5,193 nt of DNA from Thermoplasmata archaeon (GCA_021823085.1 JAKAPG010000004.1:21313-26505); one strand, 5' to 3'; counted from the stretch's first letter, positions 1-5,193 are shown. A program made the numbers and translations. The notes: generated by a model from the letters alone, not told the origin.

Positions 1-17
1 GCGGACCGTTCGAACGC

Positions 18-713
18 TTGGAGGCGGAACGCGGCGCGCAGATGGCCCGTGCCCTCGTGAGGGTGGGCCAGCACATCACGATCGCCCGGTTCGCCTCGGT
101 GGGCCGGCGCACGGCCGCGTTCTTCGTCGACCTCGTCGTCGTGCTCCTCCCGGCGATCCTCGTCTGGTACGAGCTCCTGACCCGGGCCCCGAACGTGAAC
201 GACGGGCTGAAGGGTCTCGCGATGGCCACCGCGTCCTACGGCTTCGTTGCGGTCGCGGTCCTCTACTTCGCCGTCCTCGCGTCGGTGACGGGCTCGTCGG
301 TCGGCAAGTGGCTCTTCCACCTCGAAGTGAGCGACCGGGCGGGCCATAGGCCGGGGTTCCTGCGCTCGCTGGTCCGGGAGAGCCCGAAGCTGGTCATCCT
401 GTCGGTCCTCGGCTCGCTCCTACCGGCCCTCCTGGGGTTCTTCCTCGGAGGATCTGCCGAGGTCTTTGGACTTCCTTCGATCGCCGGGGGAATCTTCGCC
501 CTCATCCTGCTCGGCCTTCTCGCGCTCACCTTCGCGGTGAGCGGCGCGGTCGCCGTGGTCGCGATCTCGATCTCGGCCGAGCGCCAGCGGGTCGGCGACC
601 TCTGGGCCGGCACCTGGGTCCTGAACCGGAGGTCTACGACGGGCCCGGCGGGGGCGCCGACGGGCTCGGCGGTACCGGCGGAAGGGGCGTCGTCCGAGTC
701 AGCGGGATCGTGA
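18..713 (+). CDS. RDD-family integral membrane protein (5' end uncertain)
   Basis: Predicted polytopic membrane protein of the RDD family, whose members are mostly uncharacterised and sometimes linked to transport. Numbered from the TTG at 18, the family signature is visible. An Arg pair (R30-R31) and D38 border the first hydrophobic segment (about 34-54). A second segment spans about 70-92, followed by the conserved GKWLFHLEV block (96-104), hydrophobic stretches at about 124-144 and 152-186, and the closing RQRVGDLWAGTWV motif (189-201). The last 28 residues are a Gly/Ala/Ser/Pro-rich tail whose DNA is antisense to the end of alba. The start is unclear: the frame stays open to the window edge, TTG 18 has no convincing ribosome site, and ATG 42 (residue 9) is an alternative with GGAGGCG about 15 nt upstream. 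The true N-terminus may lie left of the window. The family call is fairly firm; the function is unknown. Confidence 0.82.
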   Translation: MEAERGAQMARALVRVGQHITIARFASVGRRTAAFFVDLVVVLLPAILVWYELLTRAPNVNDGLKGLAMATASYGFVAVAVLYFAVLASVTGSSVGKWLFHLEVSDRAGHRPGFLRSLVRESPKLVILSVLGSLLPALLGFFLGGSAEVFGLPSIAGGIFALILLGLLALTFAVSGAVAVVAISISAERQRVGDLWAGTWVLNRRSTTGPAGAPTGSAVPAEGASSESAGS

Positions 714-1002
714 TCGACGAGACGTTGGTGTCCCGTCCGTCGCGGTTCGTGAGCCGCTCCGTCGCGATCTCGATCGCCCCGACCGCAACGTCCCCGGGGA
801 GGAGGCGCCGTCGGATCACCTCGACGACATCGACCGCTTTCGAGATCGTCGCGCCCCGCGCTTTCACGAGCACGGGGCCCGCGCCCGAGTTGAGCTGCGC
901 CACGACCTGGAAGACGTAGGTCATCGTCGGCCGCGCCCCGATGTAGACATGGGCGGAGTCGTTCCCTCGATCGTTCCGACGGGAAGGCCCTTCAGGGGTC
1001 AT
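634..1002 (-). CDS. alba: Alba-family DNA/RNA-binding chromatin protein
   Basis: Small basic nucleic-acid-binding protein of archaeal chromatin, expected to act as a dimer coating DNA and also binding RNA. The 122-residue product carries the whole Alba fold: VYIGARPTMTYV (19-30), the KARGATISKAVDVVEVIRRR block (47-66), LLPGDV (67-72), and the DGRDTNVSSITIPL strand pair (88-101). Compared from memory with Sulfolobus Alba1, the acetylatable K16-K17 pair is Ala23-Arg24 here, and the dimer-dimer F60 position is Leu67. It has an 18-residue polar N-terminal extension and a Pro-rich tail from 104 to 122, which makes it longer than the usual 90-100 residues. ATG 1002 is the only start that keeps the first strand. 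No SD is evident, and a TATA-like TCTATTA lies about 26 nt upstream, suggesting a leaderless mRNA. The 3' end overlaps the RDD gene by 80 bp tail to tail. Family assignment is very firm. Confidence 0.94.
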   Translation of the reverse strand: MTPEGPSRRNDRGNDSAHVYIGARPTMTYVFQVVAQLNSGAGPVLVKARGATISKAVDVVEVIRRRLLPGDVAVGAIEIATERLTNRDGRDTNVSSITIPLTRTTPLPPVPPSPSAPPPGPS

Positions 1003-1024
1003 CGCCCCGGCGAAGTGGGCCGGC

Positions 1025-1031
1025 TAATAGA
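1025..1031 (-). promoter_or_regulatory. Putative TATA box for alba
   Basis: On the minus strand the sequence reads TCTATTA, an AT-rich patch in GC-rich surroundings. Its centre is about 26 nt upstream of the alba ATG at 1002, the archaeal TATA-to-start-site distance. Transcription would begin at or next to the ATG, fitting the lack of an SD. The match to an archaeal TATA consensus is only moderate. Confidence 0.4.
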
Positions 1032-1073
1032 CGTTGCGCGGTCCGCCCCATCAATCCTTTCGGTCCGGCAAGG

Positions 1074-1079
1074 TTTATC
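1074..1079 (+). promoter_or_regulatory. Putative TATA box for tRNA-Leu
   Basis: TTTATC lies within AAGGTTTATCGG. It sits about 30 nt before the first base of the mature tRNA, so transcription would start a few bases upstream of the tRNA with a short 5' leader for RNase P to remove. Together with the alba box on the opposite strand it makes 1003-1107 a compact divergent promoter region. Confidence 0.5.
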
Positions 1080-1107
1080 GGGACCGCTCGATAGGCGGGC
1101 CGTCGGT

Positions 1108-1192
1108 GCAGGGGTGGCCCAGCTTGGTCAAAGGCGCCAGGTTGAGGTCCTGGTCTCGTAGGAGTTCGTGAGTTCAAATCTCACCCCCTGCA
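1108..1192 (+). tRNA. tRNA-Leu (anticodon GAG)
   Basis: A complete class II cloverleaf can be drawn. The acceptor stem is GCAGGGG (1108-1114) with CCCCTGC (1185-1191), and the discriminator is A at 1192. The D stem is GCC/GGC (1117-1119 with 1133-1135), and the D loop contains GG. The anticodon stem is CCAGG/CCTGG (1137-1141 with 1149-1153) around loop TTGAGGT, with anticodon GAG at 1144-1146 reading CUC/CUU leucine codons. A long variable arm (1154-1167) has a CTC/GAG stem, and the T arm is GTGAG-TTCAAAT-CTCAC (1168-1184). The long variable arm and discriminator A agree with leucine. There is no intron, and CCA is not encoded (CTC follows), so it must be added after transcription. Confidence 0.96.
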
Positions 1193-1204
1193 CTCTTCGC
1201 ACTG

Positions 1205-1239
1205 CGGGAGGGTCGCCCACAAGGAACGGGGCCCTCCCG
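1205..1239 (+). repeat. Inverted repeat just after tRNA-Leu
   Basis: CGGGAGGG (1205-1212) is perfectly complementary to CCCTCCCG (1232-1239). A T-G and a C-G pair can extend the stem inward to 10 pairs, leaving a 15-nt loop. It begins 13 nt beyond the tRNA 3' end, so it would form in the tRNA precursor trailer if transcription continues. No T tract follows, so an intrinsic terminator role is not supported. The arms are seen directly; any function is inference. Confidence 0.5.
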
Positions 1240-1285
1240 GGTCGCAAGCCATCTCCGGCGCTCGCCCTCTCTGGCTTCGAGACCC
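1239..1285 (+). repeat. Second, imperfect hairpin downstream of tRNA-Leu
   Basis: GGGTCGCAAGCC (1239-1250) can pair with GGCTTCGAGACCC (1273-1285) as five outer pairs, a mismatch, one pair, a bulged base and five inner pairs, around a 22-nt loop. It abuts the preceding perfect inverted repeat, giving two stems in tandem. Paired arms are easy to find by chance in GC-rich DNA, so this is weaker than its neighbour. No known RNA family motif (RNase P, SRP, box C/D) was recognised in it. Confidence 0.3.
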
Positions 1286-1365
1286 CCCTCGTCGGGGCGC
1301 CCGCCCGAACCGGAGTACTTGGATTCCCCGACCCTACCGCCTTTCCACGCCGGGTGTGAGACGTA

Positions 1366-1378
1366 TCGTGGCCCACGA
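1366..1378. promoter_or_regulatory. 13-bp palindrome upstream of the oxidoreductase, possible operator
   Basis: TCGTGG-C-CCACGA is a perfect odd-centred palindrome. It ends one base before a larger inverted repeat and about 15-20 bp before the weak AT-rich patch TTTCATAGA (1392-1400) that could serve as a TATA box. A dyad in that position is compatible with a transcription-factor site controlling the downstream oxidoreductase. No regulator is encoded in the window, so the role is inference. Confidence 0.35.
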
Positions 1379-1422
1379 CGCTCGGGCAGGGTTTCATAGA
1401 CGGTAGATCCCTCACCCGAGCG
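1379..1422. repeat. Perfect 8-bp inverted repeat with inner stem, ahead of the oxidoreductase
   Basis: CGCTCGGG (1379-1386) pairs perfectly with CCCGAGCG (1415-1422). After a small internal loop, AGGG (1388-1391) pairs with CCCT (1409-1412) around a 17-nt loop. The loop contains TTTCATAGA, the only AT-rich patch near a usable promoter position. The dyad ends about 19 nt before the SD-like purine tract at 1441. It could be an operator overlapping the promoter, or an RNA structure if transcription starts further upstream. Confidence 0.4.
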
Positions 1423-1440
1423 CTGCGGGCTCCACGCAAT

Positions 1441-1450
1441 AGGAAGGGGA
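1441..1450 (+). promoter_or_regulatory. SD-like purine tract that bears on the oxidoreductase start
   Basis: AGGAAGGGGA is the only Shine-Dalgarno-like tract before the oxidoreductase. It ends 27 nt before the GTG at 1477, too far for normal initiation, but 6 nt before the ACG at 1456. It therefore argues that translation begins at about 1450-1456, which would supply the missing first residues of the Rossmann strand. Confidence 0.4.
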
Positions 1451-1476
1451 CGACGACGAAAGATCGGTACGACGTC

Positions 1477-2838
1477 GTGATCGTGGGCGCCGGCGCCATA
1501 GGTCTCGCCTCCGCCTACCATCTCATCGACCGGCGGCCCGAGCTTTCCGTTCTGGTAGTCGAAGCTCGCCAGGGCCCCGGCGAGGGATCCATGGGGGCGA
1601 GCGCCGCCATGGTGCGGGACGTGTTCAGCTCCCTGGATAACCGCCGGCTCGCCCAGAGCTCGATCGCCTTCTACCGGCGCCTCATGGACGAGCACGAGGG
1701 CCTTCGCAGCCCTGCCCCCCTGCTCGACCTCTACGGTTACCTCTGGCTGCTACCGGAGCGCCGGCTCGACGAGTACCGAGCTCTTGTCCGCCGGAGCGCG
1801 GGCACCTTGGACGCTCGTCCGGTGGAACTCTCCGACCTCGCGTCCTGCCCCGGTCTCGACCCGGCACCCGCCCGATGGTTCGAAGGGGACGCCGCGCCGC
1901 CTCCGGAGGCGATCGGGGGCGGCCTGTTCGGCCGCAACTGCGGCGCGGTCTCCCCCGAGATGCTCGCGAGATTCTACTGCGATACGGCTCGCGCACGGGG
2001 GGTCGAGTTCGCCTTCGACCGTTGCGTCCAACGATTGTCGTTCGAGGGGCGCGAGGAGGTGCTGTTGCACGAGACTTCGAAATTGCCGTACTCCTTCCAA
2101 GAAGAGATCCCGGGTCGGCTGCGCATCGCGCGGGCGGTCTTCGGGGACGGTACGAGCGTCCGGACGGATTGTGTCATCGTGGCCGCCGGGGCGTGGGCCG
2201 AACATATCCTCCACCCGCTGGGAATCGCCACCGCCTGCAGCCCGCGACCCGAGTCCCTGTATTCCGTCGCGGGTCGAGAGGTCGATCGCCTGTTGCGCTG
2301 GACTCCTCCGGTCGAGCCGGTCGATGCTCCGACCGGCCGACCTCGCCTCCCGTTCCTAATCCTCCCGACGGGAGCCACCATGAAGCCGATCTTCCCCGAA
2401 CAGCGGATCTGGATCGGGAGGGTGGACCGCGTCGCGCACCCGATCGGCACTCTCGAGGACCCGAGCCAGAACGGCACTCTCGACTTTCGCACGGACCGGC
2501 TCGGAGACCGGGCTGCGTTTGCGACGGACGTCCTTCCCGCCGTCACTCCGTACTTCCCGGGCTTCGATACCACGGGGCTGCGCCTCGAGAACGCGTGGGG
2601 CGGCTACTACCACTTCAGTCCCGAGGGCCTCCCCGTGCTCACGGAGGAACCGTGCGGCGTGATCTTCGTAGGGGGAGACTCGGGGAGCGGGGTGATGAAG
2701 GCGGATGCTCTCGGCCGCCTCGTCGCGGCCCGGTACGACGGAGCTCGCGAAGCGAGGCTCTTCGGCGGAGAGAGCTACCCGCTGGATCGGCTCTCGCTGA
2801 GCCATCGCGCGGTCGAGGAGGAGGGGATCATCCTCTGA
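1477..2838 (+). CDS. FAD-dependent oxidoreductase, DAO (D-amino acid/sarcosine oxidase) family
   Basis: Cytosolic flavoenzyme of the DAO superfamily, expected to oxidise a small amine, amino acid or related substrate; the substrate is unknown. An N-terminal dinucleotide-binding motif V-GAGAIG is followed by a helix and the acidic strand end LVVEA, the classic FAD-binding fold. GASAAMVRDVFSS about 45 residues in matches the flavin-proximal segment of glycine oxidase/FOXRED1-like proteins. Near the C-terminus, W374-GG and GGDSGSGVMKAD (399-410) form the second FAD-contact block. I see no Cys where monomeric sarcosine oxidase attaches FAD covalently (that region reads LPTGATMKPIF). At 453 residues it is slightly longer than the usual 370-430. 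The start is a problem: GTG 1477 cuts into the first strand (KDRYDVVIVGAG is open upstream to 1360), and no ATG, GTG or TTG precedes it in frame. An ACG start at about 1456 is possible. The gene converges on the aldolase gene. Confidence 0.88.
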   Translation: MIVGAGAIGLASAYHLIDRRPELSVLVVEARQGPGEGSMGASAAMVRDVFSSLDNRRLAQSSIAFYRRLMDEHEGLRSPAPLLDLYGYLWLLPERRLDEYRALVRRSAGTLDARPVELSDLASCPGLDPAPARWFEGDAAPPPEAIGGGLFGRNCGAVSPEMLARFYCDTARARGVEFAFDRCVQRLSFEGREEVLLHETSKLPYSFQEEIPGRLRIARAVFGDGTSVRTDCVIVAAGAWAEHILHPLGIATACSPRPESLYSVAGREVDRLLRWTPPVEPVDAPTGRPRLPFLILPTGATMKPIFPEQRIWIGRVDRVAHPIGTLEDPSQNGTLDFRTDRLGDRAAFATDVLPAVTPYFPGFDTTGLRLENAWGGYYHFSPEGLPVLTEEPCGVIFVGGDSGSGVMKADALGRLVAARYDGAREARLFGGESYPLDRLSLSHRAVEEEGIIL

Positions 2839-2855
2839 ACGGAGACCGCGGAATC

Positions 2856-2882
2856 GACCGTCGGATCGGCCTTCGGACGGTC
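2856..2882. repeat. Inverted repeat between convergent genes
   Basis: GACCGTC (2856-2862) and GACGGTC (2876-2882) form a 7-bp stem with a 13-nt loop. They fill the 48-bp gap between the oxidoreductase stop (2838) and the aldolase stop (2887). The position suits a two-way 3'-end structure. It lacks the T tract that archaeal termination usually needs, so a terminator call would be speculative. Confidence 0.35.
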
Positions 2883-2886
2883 CGGC

Positions 2887-3636
2887 TCACTTCGCGAGGA
2901 AGTGATGAGCTCCCTCGATCGCGAATCGAACATCGGAGGCGAGGGCGACGAAGCGGAAGCCGAGGTCGATCGCCATCTGCTTCTCCTCGCGGCTGACCAC
3001 GAGCGTTCCCGCGATCTTGCCGTGGTCTTCGCAGGACCGTACGACCTGGCTCATCGCCTCGAGGACCTTCGGGTGCGTCCGTTCGTCCACGAACCCGAGA
3101 TTCAACGTGAGGTCCTGCGGGCCAACGAAGAGAAGGTCGACGCCCGTCGTGGCGGCGATAGCGTCCACGTTCGCGAGACCCTCCCGGGTCTCGATCTGGA
3201 CGCCGACCAGTGTGTCGGCGTTGGCGTGGCGAAGGTAGCGGGGAAGGTCGAGGCCGTAGCGGGACGCGGCCGCGGCCGCGACCCCCCGAACTCCGTCCGG
3301 AGGGTACTTCGCATAGGCGACCGCGGCTCGGGCTTGCGCCTCCGAGCTCACGAGCGGCGCGAGGATCCCCTGCGCACCCGAATCGAGTGCCTGCTTGATG
3401 AGATAGGGATGGACGTCCCCGACGCGGATCAGCGGCGCGGGCCGGCCGGACCCGACCAGGGCCACCATCGCCGCGAGGGTTTCCGGATTCACGTGGGAGT
3501 GCTCGGTATCGATCATGAACCAATCGAAGCCCAGGCCGCGCAGCGCGTCCAGATGGACGAGCGACGAGGAGGAGATCCAAGTGCCGAAGGACGGAGCTTT
3601 CGACCGCGCGATGGTCTCCTTGAGGGAAGCCGTCAT
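2887..3636 (-). CDS. HpcH/HpaI-family class II aldolase
   Basis: Metal-dependent aldolase of the HpcH/HpaI family (TIM barrel), whose members cleave 4-hydroxy-2-oxo acids, 2-keto-3-deoxy sugar acids or related compounds into pyruvate plus an aldehyde. The 249-residue length is typical. Family features include GTWIS near the start (W20), FDWFMIDTEHS (37-47) with the catalytic-type His46, PLIRVGD with Arg71, SGAQGILAPLV (86-96), the QIETREG block with metal ligand Glu149, and GPQDLTLNLG (172-181) with metal ligand Asp175. These residues match the E. coli HpaI active site as I recall it. ATG 3636 is the only upstream start, because the frame closes at the preceding gene's stop. No SD is visible, so a short internal leader or translational coupling is possible. 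It lies 42 nt after the acetyltransferase in the same direction. The family is firm; the substrate cannot be read from sequence alone. Confidence 0.92.
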   Translation of the reverse strand: MTASLKETIARSKAPSFGTWISSSSLVHLDALRGLGFDWFMIDTEHSHVNPETLAAMVALVGSGRPAPLIRVGDVHPYLIKQALDSGAQGILAPLVSSEAQARAAVAYAKYPPDGVRGVAAAAASRYGLDLPRYLRHANADTLVGVQIETREGLANVDAIAATTGVDLLFVGPQDLTLNLGFVDERTHPKVLEAMSQVVRSCEDHGKIAGTLVVSREEKQMAIDLGFRFVALASDVRFAIEGAHHFLAK

Positions 3637-3678
3637 GCAAGTACGACCGCTGTGCGAGGGATTCCGTACCCGGGAGCG

Positions 3679-4272
3679 CTACAGGAGCTGTTCGAAGAAG
3701 CGGACGTCCTCGTTCCATTGATGGCGGCGGAGCAGGCCGGCCTCGTGGAACCCGAGGTGCTTCAGCAGCTCGGCCGCCGCGGAGAAGCGGGAGAGCGCAT
3801 CGGCCCACACGGAAGGGACGTTGCCGCGGCGGGCCCAATCGACGGCGGCCTTGATGAGCGCGGTCGCGATCCCCTGGCGGCGGGCATCCGGGTCGACCGC
3901 GAGGTGCACGATCCGACCGCTGCCCTGAGAGATCTGGAGACCGATGACTCCGACCAGCCGGCCGTTCTTGCGGGCCGCGAAGTAGTTGACGCCCTCCATC
4001 CAGCTCGTGAACTCGAGCGGCGTCGGGACCCAGGCCTTGATCATCTCGGGCGGGAGCTCGCCCCGCTGGGCTTCCCAGACCTTCTTGTAGAGATTGCAGA
4101 CCTCGTTGACGTCCAGGTGCGTGAGGCGCTCCACGCCCAACGGCGTCTCGGCCTTGGCCACTACCTCGTTCTTCGCGGGGGCCTCGGATTTCGCCAGAGC
4201 GGTCGCCGTGTCCGGCTTGGGCGATGCATCCGCCGGACGTTCCGCCCGGTCCGGACTATGATGATTGGCCAC
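3679..4272 (-). CDS. GNAT-family N-acetyltransferase with a charged N-terminal extension
   Basis: Acetyl-CoA-dependent N-acetyltransferase. I chose GTG 4272 because GGAG (4281-4284 on the minus strand) lies 8 nt upstream, giving 197 residues; the frame could open earlier at TTG 4326, which has no such site. The GNAT core starts near residue 45. It contains a beta strand YFAARKNGRLVGVIGLQ (97-113), then IVHLAVDPDARRQGIATALI (121-140) holding the acetyl-CoA pyrophosphate loop R132-Q133-G134-I135-A136. The C-terminal AAELLKHLGFHEAG (166-179) and a closing VRFFEQLL follow the RimI-like pattern. Residues 1-42 are rich in Ala, Lys, Glu and Pro and look disordered, an unusual addition to a single-domain GNAT. 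It is the middle gene of a same-strand trio, 75 bp after asnS and 42 bp before the aldolase. The acceptor (protein N-terminus, lysine or small molecule) is unknown. Confidence 0.9.
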   Translation of the reverse strand: MANHHSPDRAERPADASPKPDTATALAKSEAPAKNEVVAKAETPLGVERLTHLDVNEVCNLYKKVWEAQRGELPPEMIKAWVPTPLEFTSWMEGVNYFAARKNGRLVGVIGLQISQGSGRIVHLAVDPDARRQGIATALIKAAVDWARRGNVPSVWADALSRFSAAAELLKHLGFHEAGLLRRHQWNEDVRFFEQLL

Positions 4273-4311
4273 GCTAGATACTCCGACGGATGAGCTCGGT
4301 TGGCCATCGAC

Positions 4312-4330
4312 GCATTTGCGTATCAATCTT
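4312..4330 (-). promoter_or_regulatory. Possible promoter for the GNAT gene
   Basis: In the asnS-acetyltransferase gap the minus strand reads AAGATTGATACGCAAATGC, an AT-rich island in otherwise GC-rich DNA. A TATA-like element centred near 4322 would put a start site at about 4296, leaving a roughly 24-nt leader that contains the GGAG at 4281-4284. This suggests independent transcription of the acetyltransferase and aldolase, with or without read-through from asnS. Confidence 0.3.
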
Positions 4331-4347
4331 GCCCCCTCGCCGCGCGT

Positions 4348-5193
4348 CTAGGGCGTGTGTCGGCTCGGAGTACGCGGGAACGGGGTCGTGTCGCGAATGT
4401 GCTCGCGTCGCGCGATCCATCGCAGGAGCCGCTCCACGCCGAGGCCGAACCCCGCGTGAGGAACGTTCCCGTGACGGCGCAGGTCGAGGTACCACTCATA
4501 CGGGGCGGGATCGATCCCCATCTCGTTCAGCCGGCCGACGAGGGTCTCGATGCTCGTCTCACGACTGGACGCGCCAACGAGCTCGCCGTAGCCTTCAGGC
4601 GCCAGCAGGTCCGCGGCCTCGACGGTGCGCGCATCGCCGGGGCTCCGCAGCATGTAGAACGCTTTGATCTCCCGGGGAAAGTGCGTGAGGAATATCGGGA
4701 GCCGCTGCACGAGCGTCAAGGCGCGTTCCTCCGCGGTCCCGAGGTCGCTGCCCCACCGGACGGCGTGGCCCTTGTTCCGGAGCTCCTCGATCGCGTCGGC
4801 GTATCGGATCCGCGGGAACGGCGCGCGGATCGCCGCGAGCTCCTCGGGGGCTCGGCCGAGCTCCCGCAGCGCGTCCGGGCTCGTGCGGGCCAGGCGTTGG
4901 CATACGTGGACGATCATGCGCTCGATGAACTCCATGAGCCCGTCCAGGTCGGTCCAGGCGAGCTCGACTTCGAGGTGCTGGTACTCAGTGAGGTGCCGCG
5001 GCGTGCGCATCTTCTCCGCACGGAACGACGGCGTCAGGGCGTAGACGCGCTCGTGGGGAACGATGAGCGCCTCCAGGTACAGCTGCGCCGTCTGCGAGAG
5101 ATATCCGGGCCGACCGAAATAGTCGATCTCGAACGCCTCCGCGCCGCCCTCGGCGGGGTTCCCCGTGAGGATCGGAGGGGTCATCTCGAGCAC
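4348..5193 (-). CDS. asnS: Asparaginyl-tRNA synthetase, C-terminal catalytic part (5' end outside window)
   Basis: Charges tRNA-Asn with asparagine in the cytosol; class IIb aminoacyl-tRNA synthetase. The visible 282 codons hold most of the catalytic domain. They include the end of motif 1 (EMTPPILT), the substrate-site segment AEGGAEAFEIDYFG, motif 2 (FRAEKMRTPRHLTE), DLLAPEGYGELVGASSRE, motif 3 (GFGLGVERLLRWI) and the family-typical C-terminus HIRDTTPFPRTPSRHTP. FPRTP, rather than the FPRDP-like end of AspRS, and the LLAPEGYGE block favour asparagine specificity. The frame is open through the window edge, and the GTG at 5191-5193 is an internal Val codon. The N-terminal OB-fold anticodon-binding domain and first motif 1 residues should lie just beyond 5193 (full family length about 430 residues). 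Presence of AsnRS implies direct Asn-tRNA formation. Very firm call. Confidence 0.95.
   Translation of the reverse strand: MLEMTPPILTGNPAEGGAEAFEIDYFGRPGYLSQTAQLYLEALIVPHERVYALTPSFRAEKMRTPRHLTEYQHLEVELAWTDLDGLMEFIERMIVHVCQRLARTSPDALRELGRAPEELAAIRAPFPRIRYADAIEELRNKGHAVRWGSDLGTAEERALTLVQRLPIFLTHFPREIKAFYMLRSPGDARTVEAADLLAPEGYGELVGASSRETSIETLVGRLNEMGIDPAPYEWYLDLRRHGNVPHAGFGLGVERLLRWIARREHIRDTTPFPRTPSRHTP

Noticed and set aside
1174..1695. Minus-strand open frames across the tRNA-oxidoreductase intergenic region
   Set aside because: They run through the tRNA or the oxidoreductase coding sequence and show no domain or ribosome site, so I treat 1193-1449 as non-coding.
2902..2908. GTGATGA resembling a box C of a C/D guide RNA
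   Set aside because: It lies antisense within the aldolase 3' end, and no suitably spaced D box (CTGA) or C'/D' pair was found.
1875..2996. Plus-strand frame of 373 codons inside the oxidoreductase
   Set aside because: The product is Arg/Gly/Pro-rich and out of frame with the recognisable FAD enzyme; it is a composition shadow.
2828..3838. Minus-strand open frame of 336 codons over the aldolase
   Set aside because: It is in another frame of the same strand, is Arg/Pro-rich, and competes with the aldolase frame, which has all the expected active-site residues.
2902..4293. Plus-strand open frame of 463 codons opposite the aldolase and acetyltransferase
   Set aside because: It is antisense to two genes with clear family motifs, its product is dominated by Arg/Asp/Glu/Val repeats with no recognisable domain, and long antisense frames are expected in GC-rich DNA.
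4348..5193. Alternative reading of the synthetase as AspRS or an archaeal asparagine synthetase paralogue of AsnRS
   Set aside because: The FPRTPSR ending, the LLAPEGYGE block and the FRAEKMRTPRHLTE motif 2 fit true AsnRS better than either alternative, although the N-terminal domain cannot be seen here.
1..5193. Mobile element, CRISPR array, toxin-antitoxin or defence module
   Set aside because: No spaced direct repeats, transposase or integrase motifs, or terminal inverted repeats were seen, despite a tRNA gene that could host an integration; no copy of the tRNA 3' end was noticed elsewhere in the window.

Overview
The window is GC-rich and reads as archaeal chromosome. The strongest evidence is an Alba chromatin protein gene, supported by an archaeal/eukaryotic-looking asparaginyl-tRNA synthetase, a tRNA-Leu gene with no encoded CCA, and short AT-rich boxes at TATA-like distances from starts. 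High GC together with Alba, an RDD membrane protein and AsnRS would suit a GC-rich Thermoplasmatota-type lineage. That placement is inference; nothing here fixes the phylum.

Layout, left to right. An RDD-family membrane protein (+, about 18-713, possibly starting left of the window) meets the alba gene (-, 634-1002) tail to tail, with 80 bp of shared antisense sequence. A divergent promoter gap (1003-1107) separates alba from tRNA-Leu(GAG) (+, 1108-1192). A roughly 260-bp non-coding stretch with several inverted repeats (1193-1449) leads into a DAO-type FAD oxidoreductase (+, 1477-2838 or a little longer). The oxidoreductase converges on three minus-strand genes: an HpcH/HpaI-family aldolase (2887-3636), a GNAT acetyltransferase (3679-4272) and the C-terminal two thirds of asparaginyl-tRNA synthetase (4348 to beyond 5193).

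The three minus-strand genes share orientation with gaps of 42 and 75 bp, so asnS, the acetyltransferase and the aldolase may be co-transcribed. The acetyltransferase also has its own Shine-Dalgarno site and a possible promoter. Alba, tRNA-Leu and AsnRS are information-processing genes. The oxidoreductase and aldolase are catabolic-type enzymes with no visible shared pathway beyond being neighbours.

I see no mobile element, CRISPR array, defence system or biosynthetic cluster. The points most worth a second look are the oxidoreductase start (no ATG/GTG/TTG that keeps the full first Rossmann strand, but an SD-like tract ahead of three ACG codons), the dyads upstream of it, the altered DNA-contact and dimer residues in Alba, and the alba/RDD overlap.
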